From a virus: DNA of 35,743 nucleotides. Where the stretch lies: positions 1 through 35,743 of IMG/VR virus record IMGVR_UViG_3300049446_000001. One strand, 5' to 3'. The notes under the pieces are model-generated. The model was not told the origin of the DNA, made no database searches, and saw nothing but the letters and a program-made list of their open reading frames with translations. This document shows positions 31,609 through 35,743 of this stretch, piece by piece (the stretch's first letter is position 1; each line of letters opens with the position of its first letter). The position numbers and the translations under genes are program-made.

Positions 31609-31994
31609 AGACGCTCAGCCCGGCCGAGAGCCAGATCATGCGACTCGTCGCTCAAGGCTTCTCAACCGAGGAGATCGCCGAGATCCGGGGCAACGCGTTC
31701 CACACCGTGAGGACGCATCTGCAGAACATCCTCGGCAAGCTCCACGCCCGCAACCGCGCCCACGCCGTCGCGATCTGGTTGAGCAAGGGACGGCCCGAGG
31801 CATCGGTTCGGATCGTGGGCGTCATCGGGGAGACGAAGCTGGCCGGCGACTTCTCCCACCCTGTGCAGCTGTTCGAGAACAGGGACGGGCTGTTGGCTCG
31901 CTGCACGCGTTGTGGGGAAACCCTCCCGATCGACACGTCGAGACAACTCGTCGAGTTCAACGATCAGCACGAGCACATGGGGGTGAGCGCATGA
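31605..31994 (+). CDS. LuxR-type HTH regulator with C-terminal Cys knuckle
   Basis: 129 residues from GTG 31605. Residues 4-55 form a GerE/LuxR helix-turn-helix: LSPAESQIMRLVAQGFSTEEIAE, FHTVRTHLQNILGKLHARNRAHAVAIWL. The C-terminal part has LLARCTRCGETLPID and ends with two histidines (QHEHMG), possibly a metal-binding knuckle. There is no response-regulator receiver domain. It probably controls later phage genes or a host gene. Next gene overlaps by 4 bp. Confidence 0.8.
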   Translation: MKTLSPAESQIMRLVAQGFSTEEIAEIRGNAFHTVRTHLQNILGKLHARNRAHAVAIWLSKGRPEASVRIVGVIGETKLAGDFSHPVQLFENRDGLLARCTRCGETLPIDTSRQLVEFNDQHEHMGVSA

Positions 31995-32188
31995 CCGTCG
32001 ACCAGTCCCTTCTGACCTTGCGTCCCGGAGACATGATTCGCGTCGACGGCGACTGGCCTGAGACGAAGGGCCGAGTCTTTCGAGTCCTGTTCATCCGCGA
32101 GCACGACGGAACGCTCGTCTGTCGAGGTTCGGATCAGAAGGCCCGCACCTTCCCGTTGCACGACGTTTCCCGTGAGCCGTTGAGATGA
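31991..32188 (+). CDS. Small beta-rich protein, hypothetical
   Basis: 65 residues starting at ATG 31991 within the regulator's last codons. Sequence LRPGDMIRVDGDWPETKGRVFRVLFIREHDGTLVCRG reads as a short beta-barrel (SH3- or KOW-like). No catalytic motif. Overlaps both neighbours by 4 bp, so it is firmly within the operon. Confidence 0.6.
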   Translation: MTVDQSLLTLRPGDMIRVDGDWPETKGRVFRVLFIREHDGTLVCRGSDQKARTFPLHDVSREPLR

Positions 32189-32310
32189 GCGACGAGCCGA
32201 TCGACTCCATGCCCGTCACCGATGAGGAGTTGGAACGCGCCTCATTGGTCGAACCTCCCGAAGACGATGAGGAGTTCGAGTTGACGAGGGGGTCGCATTG
32301 GAAGATATGA
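32185..32310 (+). CDS. Small acidic protein (41 aa)
   Basis: ATG 32185 overlaps the previous stop, and its own stop overlaps the next ATG at 32307. The product is strikingly acidic (DEELE, PPEDDEEFE), with about 15 Asp/Glu in 41 residues. Acidic phage peptides sometimes mimic DNA or inhibit host enzymes, but nothing specific is recognised here. Confidence 0.5.
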   Translation: MSDEPIDSMPVTDEELERASLVEPPEDDEEFELTRGSHWKI

Positions 32311-32690
32311 GCATCCCCGAGTCGTGGCAGCCGTTCACGAAGGAACAGAAGGCCGCGAAGCGTGGCACCGCACGGGCTCTGCCCCCCCAGCGCAAGTGGA
32401 CCCGTTGCGTCATGCCGACGCAATCGAACGCCGTCTACTGCGGGCGGCCTGGCCAATGGGATGAAGAGTTCGGCGCAACCCTGTGCGAATACCACTCCGA
32501 ACGCGAGGCATTGAAGCGCCACCTCAAGGCCGAAGAGATCGCCGAACACCTCCCCGAACAGGTCGCCTTGAACACGCTGCTCGACTCCATGCGTGCTCAC
32601 CCGTCGATGTATCGACGCGAGATGAGACGTCAATGGTACGGCGACGATCCCTACGAAATGGACGCCGATTACAACCGGGGGGACAAGTGA
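32307..32690 (+). CDS. Small Cys-motif protein, hypothetical
   Basis: 127 residues. I chose ATG 32307 (4-bp overlap) over TTG 32298. Cysteines and histidine at RCVMPTQSNAVYCGRPGQW and TLCEYH form a C-x11-C...C-x2-H arrangement that could bind zinc. A helical, charged middle (EREALKRHLKAEEIAEHLPEQVALNTLL) and a Tyr/Asp-rich end follow. Small early-region phage proteins of this type are common; function unknown. Confidence 0.6.
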   Translation: MSIPESWQPFTKEQKAAKRGTARALPPQRKWTRCVMPTQSNAVYCGRPGQWDEEFGATLCEYHSEREALKRHLKAEEIAEHLPEQVALNTLLDSMRAHPSMYRREMRRQWYGDDPYEMDADYNRGDK

Positions 32691-32703
32691 GAAAGGTGGA
32701 GGA

Positions 32704-33318
32704 ATGGCAGAACTGATTCGCAAGACCTGGGCCGAGATCCTCGAGGGCGGGTTTAAGACGCTCTGGGTCACGATGGATGACGACCAGAAGTTAAAGCTCG
32801 TCCGTTACGTGAAGGGCTTCATCGGCAAGACCACATCCGATGGCGTACGGATGACATGGGACCGTTTCGGTTCTGCCGTGGGTTCGACGGGCAAGGCACT
32901 GAGTGAGCATTATCGCAGGTCAGAGGCTAAATCTACCGCCTTGCGCGCAAACGGCTTAACCCCGGCAGAGGCATCGACTGTTCGATCCGCTAAGACGGTC
33001 CTGAGGGATCGGCCCGAGATTATTCACGAGCTCCTCAGCGACCCTGAGATTCGTCGCGCCGTAGTCGACGAGTTATCTCATAAGGGCGAGACGGCAGTTG
33101 CCCGAGAGATCGCGAAGGTCCGCTCGATCGGTGAGGAGTGGCATGCCTGGCTGAATCGACTGAACGGACTACTGATGGATGGAGCGGGGCTCGCCGAGCG
33201 CGGTGGACGTCTCGATGCTCATGCTCTGGGTGCTCGCTCATTCTACGAGCGGCTAACGGAGCGTCGTCTCGATGCGGAGATTAGAGAACTCTTCGAGCGA
33301 GAGGCGGCGATGGACTGA
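32704..33318 (+). CDS. Helical protein of unknown function
   Basis: 204 residues with GGAGG at 32698-32702, hence its own initiation. Almost wholly helical: N-terminal MAELIRKTWAEILEGGFKTLW, then SEHYRRSEAKSTALRANGLTPAEASTVRSAKTVLRDRPEIIHELLSDPEIRRAVVDEL, which resembles DNA-partition or regulator helices, and a basic C-terminus. Codons such as TTA, ATT, AAA, TCT occur more often than in neighbours. The next gene overlaps by one base. DNA binding is a weak inference. Confidence 0.6.
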   Translation: MAELIRKTWAEILEGGFKTLWVTMDDDQKLKLVRYVKGFIGKTTSDGVRMTWDRFGSAVGSTGKALSEHYRRSEAKSTALRANGLTPAEASTVRSAKTVLRDRPEIIHELLSDPEIRRAVVDELSHKGETAVAREIAKVRSIGEEWHAWLNRLNGLLMDGAGLAERGGRLDAHALGARSFYERLTERRLDAEIRELFEREAAMD

Positions 33319-33893
33319 TGGCCAGCAAGAAAGGCTGGCACGAAACACATCGGATTCATGTACCAGAGATGGCTCTTCCAGCCTCAGTAGCTCGACAGTT
33401 CAAGGCCCAGGCCGCTATCGAGTTCCTCATCGGGCAGAACGAGTTCTGGCCTGGGACGAAGAATGACTTCGCAGCTGCGATGGAGTGGCTCACACGCGAC
33501 GGGAAACCAGACCGCCATCTGGTCGAAGAAGTGTGCAGTCTCACTCGTGATCAGGAGAGCCTTGGGCTTACTGAGTTCTTCGGCGGGTTCGTGATCTCTT
33601 ACGCCCCTTCCCGTGGTGGGATGGTTCTCTGGACGGATGAGGAAGCGCCGCTCGACCATTACGTCCACATGTTCGCGGGTGACATGCAACGTGAACGTCA
33701 GCACCGTACGGAGAACCGCAGACGCTTGCCGTACTGGCACAAGGCGGGAGACGTTGCGTCGAACATGGGCGATACCGAAGTGGCACGGCTCTGCTACCAA
33801 GCGGAGAACGAGATCAACTCCACTGGCTTCGTGTCCGAGCACATCGGCGCACAGCTCATGCGAGTGTTGGCATCGCGGGGGTTCCTCAGTTGA
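33318..33893 (+). CDS. Protein of unknown function
   Basis: 191 residues. N-terminus is basic with KGWHETHRIHVPEMALPASVARQFKAQAAIEFL. A middle alpha/beta part follows (FFGGFVISYAPSRGGMVLWTDEEAPLDHYVHMFAGD) and the end is helical (EIGAQLMRVLASRGFL-like). No motif of a known enzyme is visible. Codon use is less GC-biased, like its partner upstream, and the two genes overlap, suggesting they were acquired together. The TGA stop overlaps the TTG start of the Rad52-like gene. Confidence 0.6.
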   Translation: MASKKGWHETHRIHVPEMALPASVARQFKAQAAIEFLIGQNEFWPGTKNDFAAAMEWLTRDGKPDRHLVEEVCSLTRDQESLGLTEFFGGFVISYAPSRGGMVLWTDEEAPLDHYVHMFAGDMQRERQHRTENRRRLPYWHKAGDVASNMGDTEVARLCYQAENEINSTGFVSEHIGAQLMRVLASRGFLS

Positions 33894-34609
33894 GTTACCT
33901 CGACGACCCGAAGATGCGGACTTCGCTTCGCGAGCCGTTCCCTCCCGAGCAGATCAGCAAGTTGCCGGCGACAGCCAAACGCCCCGCATTGGACTACGTC
34001 GGCCACGCCGCGGTGACAGATCGCCTGAACCACGCCTGCCCCGACTGGTCCTACTCGGTCGACCCGATCACGGTCGAAGGCAACGACGGCTGGCCCCATG
34101 TCATCGGCGTGTTCGGTTCGATGACGATTGGCGGCGTCACACGTCAAGAGGTCGGCGCGGTCGACTCCCCGTCGAGCTACGGCCAGGAGATGAAGGAAGC
34201 CATCTCCGACTTCATCCGCCGCGGAGCGATGCGCTTCGGAGTCGCGATCGATCTGTGGAGCAAAGAGGACTTGAGCAAAGCAACCAAGGACTCGGGGGAG
34301 GTTCGATCTAACCGAAGCGATGAGGGGAAGGCTCGGACGGTCGAACCTTCTCCCGAGCCTCCTTCCGACGAGCCGGAATCGGCGGCAGTTGCCTCGGGCG
34401 AGGTAACCGATAGTCCCTCGTCGGATGGGGAGGAGGGAGTGGGAGGAGCCCCTTCTTCGCCCTCCTCCCCGAATCCTGAGCACGTTCATGTCCATGAATG
34501 GGTCGAGAGCTACGTCTCCTCCGAAGGCAAGACGATCCGCAACCGCTCCCCCGATTGGGTCGTGTGTGAGTGCGGTGCCGGGATCCAACGCTCGAAGGTC
34601 CATGCCTGA
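33890..34609 (+). CDS. Rad52-like single-strand annealing protein
   Basis: 239 residues from TTG 33890. Residues about 30-130 match the Rad52/Sak-type annealase core: LDYVGHAAVTDRLNHACPDWSYSV, VIGVFGSMTIGG, VGAVDSPSSYGQEMKEAISDFIRRGAMRFGVAIDLWS. It anneals complementary strands for phage recombination and replication. Residues 130-195 are a Ser/Pro/Glu-rich disordered linker. The final segment HVHVHEW and VVCECGAG holds clustered His and Cys, possibly a metal site or a contact for a helicase or SSB. Usual partners such as an exonuclease are not seen here; they may lie outside the window. Confidence 0.8.
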   Translation: MSYLDDPKMRTSLREPFPPEQISKLPATAKRPALDYVGHAAVTDRLNHACPDWSYSVDPITVEGNDGWPHVIGVFGSMTIGGVTRQEVGAVDSPSSYGQEMKEAISDFIRRGAMRFGVAIDLWSKEDLSKATKDSGEVRSNRSDEGKARTVEPSPEPPSDEPESAAVASGEVTDSPSSDGEEGVGGAPSSPSSPNPEHVHVHEWVESYVSSEGKTIRNRSPDWVVCECGAGIQRSKVHA

Positions 34610-34980
34610 TGCCGGGGACGAGCGAATGGAACCGTCAACTCCTCGACGCTTCGGTGAAGCTCGACGAAGCCCACGAACAACTCGACACCAGGGTTCGCAA
34701 CGCCGCCGAATCGAACCGGAAGTGGCGACTGGCACGAGCCGAGGCCTACGTCCGGATGAAGGGCAAGCCCGGCACCGTCCCGGAGAAGCAATCCCTGATC
34801 GAGATGGAGACGGCGACCGAGCAGTACGAGGCCGAGCTCAACGAGGGACTGCACCGGGCCGCGTCCGAAGCCGTGAAGTCACGCCGGCAACAGCTGAGCG
34901 CCGTTCAGAGCCTCGTGTCTCTGGCGAAGTCTGAAGCGGATCTTGCCAAGTGGGGACCGAGCGAGGGGAACGCAGCATGA
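34609..34980 (+). CDS. Coiled-coil protein, hypothetical
   Basis: 123 residues from ATG 34609, one-base overlap with the annealase. Nearly all helical and charged: ASVKLDEAHEQLDTRVRNAAESNRKWRLARAEAY, EMETATEQYEAELNEGLHRAASEAVKSRRQQLSAVQSLVSLAKSE. Such proteins often follow recombinase genes in actinophages and may load or protect the recombination machinery. No motif proves this. It overlaps the next small gene by 4 bp. Confidence 0.6.
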   Translation: MPGTSEWNRQLLDASVKLDEAHEQLDTRVRNAAESNRKWRLARAEAYVRMKGKPGTVPEKQSLIEMETATEQYEAELNEGLHRAASEAVKSRRQQLSAVQSLVSLAKSEADLAKWGPSEGNAA

Positions 34981-35114
34981 GTCCAACTGTGGACGCACGG
35001 TGTCTGGTCTGCGGGGGCTGGCTTCTGTTCCGAGCGGGCAAGTGGACCCACCGAGACATCCCCGCGAGAGGGCATGCGCCGAAGCCGGATCGTTCTGTCG
35101 CGAAGGGGAAGTGA
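34977..35114 (+). CDS. Small CxxC protein (45 aa)
   Basis: ATGA overlaps on both sides. The 45 residues contain RCLVCGGW, a single CxxC knuckle, then a basic C-terminus (HRDIPARGHAPKPDRSVAKGK). Too short for a full zinc finger; it could dimerise around a metal or bind nucleic acid. Function unknown. Confidence 0.5.
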   Translation: MSPTVDARCLVCGGWLLFRAGKWTHRDIPARGHAPKPDRSVAKGK

Positions 35115-35401
35115 TGGCGCCCACCGGTCAACTCGCCCTTGCCCTACAAACCGACCAGGCAGCCGAACGCGCCGAGGACTGGACCCGTAAGGCCGTTCAG
35201 CTTGTCCGAGAGTTCGACTTCGGACCGTTCACGGCTGACTCACTCACCGCCGTCATCGGTCGCCCCCCCGGTTCAGGCAACGCCGTAGGAGCCCTGTTCC
35301 ACCAACTCGCCCGTGAAGGTCTCATCGAAGCGGTGGGGTGGACCACCTCGAGCCGTCCCGAGCGGCATGGGGCAGCGATCAGGATCTGGCGGGCGCGGTG
35401 A
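35114..35401 (+). CDS. Winged-helix-like protein
   Basis: 95 residues. Helix-rich start (QTDQAAERAEDWTRKAVQLVREF), then FTADSLTAVIGRPPGSGNAVGALFHQLAREGLIEAVGWTTSSRPERHGAAIRIWRA, which reads as a winged helix with its recognition helix and a beta wing. Similar small proteins in phage early regions act at Holliday junctions or origins, but this cannot be settled here. Its stop overlaps the replication gene start by 4 bp. Confidence 0.6.
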   Translation: MAPTGQLALALQTDQAAERAEDWTRKAVQLVREFDFGPFTADSLTAVIGRPPGSGNAVGALFHQLAREGLIEAVGWTTSSRPERHGAAIRIWRAR

Positions 35402-35743
35402 GCGTTCACATCCACCGTCGCAAGGGTGCTGGCTGGACGCAGCTCTCCAACGACTTACTACGCGATCCCCGTATGAGCTTCAAGGCCCGCGGTGTCCTAG
35501 TGACGCTTCTCAGCCATGAGGACGGCTGGCAGCAGTCCGTTGCATACACGCTGACTGAGGCCACGGACGGCAGGGACGCGACTCGTACTGCGCTCGTGGA
35601 ACTTGAGCGCCTGGGCTATGTGGAACGGCTCCGAACCCAGTCCAAGGCCGGACGTTGGGTGACGGATATCCATGTGTACGACCACCCGAAACGTGCGGAA
35701 TCTCCGGCGTCGGATGCTCCGACTACGGACGAACCGACTACGG
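35398..35743 (+). CDS. Phage replication initiator, N-terminal part (truncated by window)
   Basis: GTG 35398; the frame is open to the window end, giving 115 residues. The start reads HIHRRKGAGWTQLSNDLLRDPRMSFKARGVLVTLLSHEDGW, followed by TLTEATDGRDATRTALVELERLGYVERLRTQ and a strand WVTDIHVYDHP. This is the winged-helix N-terminal domain of actinophage replication initiation proteins: a strand, a recognition helix and a wing. A linker rich in Pro/Thr/Ala begins at the edge. The origin is often inside or beside this gene. Confidence 0.75.
   Translation, partial: MSVHIHRRKGAGWTQLSNDLLRDPRMSFKARGVLVTLLSHEDGWQQSVAYTLTEATDGRDATRTALVELERLGYVERLRTQSKAGRWVTDIHVYDHPKRAESPASDAPTTDEPTT

Noticed and set aside
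1-35743. tRNA genes and CRISPR arrays
   Set aside because: No cloverleaf-like or T-loop sequence and no regularly spaced direct repeats were noticed by eye; a tRNA scan would be more sensitive.

Overview
The window is about 36 kb of a high-GC temperate siphovirus, either a prophage or a virion genome. The virion genes follow HK97-type logic: HK97-like portal, S78-type protease, HK97-fold capsid, gp10-like protein, tail tube, frameshifted tail chaperones and a long tape measure. Strong GC bias, frequent GTG/TTG starts, many 1-4 bp gene overlaps, a Gp37-like tail protein of the kind known from rhodococcal siphoviruses, and a replication gene of actinophage type all point to an actinobacterial host. 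That host assignment is inference. No host gene, tRNA or CRISPR array was seen. The right end cuts through a replication gene, so the phage genome continues beyond the window.

Layout. (1) 40-3419: small virion-type proteins, a LAGLIDADG homing endonuclease, a zinc-ribbon protein, a GT4 glycosyltransferase and a head-tail connector. (2) 3425-9230: small and large terminase, portal, prohead protease, major capsid protein. (3) 9250-14004: an overlapping five-gene sugar cassette inserted between capsid and neck genes: GDP-mannose 4,6-dehydratase, a sulfotransferase-like protein, GDP-fucose synthase and two glycosyltransferases. (4) 14001-25814: neck and tail genes: head closure, gp10-like, tail terminator, tail tube, chaperones with a -1 frameshift, tape measure, then three large adhesion or baseplate proteins carrying Ig-like, FN3-like, propeller-like and PKD modules. 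(5) 25860-28778: NlpC/P60 peptidase, coiled-coil membrane protein, secreted Cys-containing protein, lysozyme-like protein and holin. (6) 28843-28946: two back-to-back terminators where the late operon meets the leftward operon. (7) Leftward 30470-29012: Xre repressor, tyrosine integrase, small CxCGCH protein. (8) 30471-30584: the lysogeny switch, with two matching GTGC-NN-GCAC operators placed symmetrically in two divergent promoters. (9) Rightward 30585-35743: Cro-like protein, membrane protein with a sortase-signal-like C-terminus, LuxR-type regulator, several small Cys-motif proteins, two unrecognised proteins of less GC-biased codon use, a Rad52-like annealing protein and a replication initiator.

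The most distinctive part is the sugar cassette. Gmd and Fcl together can convert host GDP-mannose to GDP-L-fucose. Three glycosyltransferases and a sulfotransferase-like enzyme are encoded in the same virion operon. My inference is that this phage decorates its own particle, or remodels the host surface, with fucose that may be further modified. A perfect 10-bp inverted repeat covers the gmd start codon and may set cassette expression well below that of the capsid gene.
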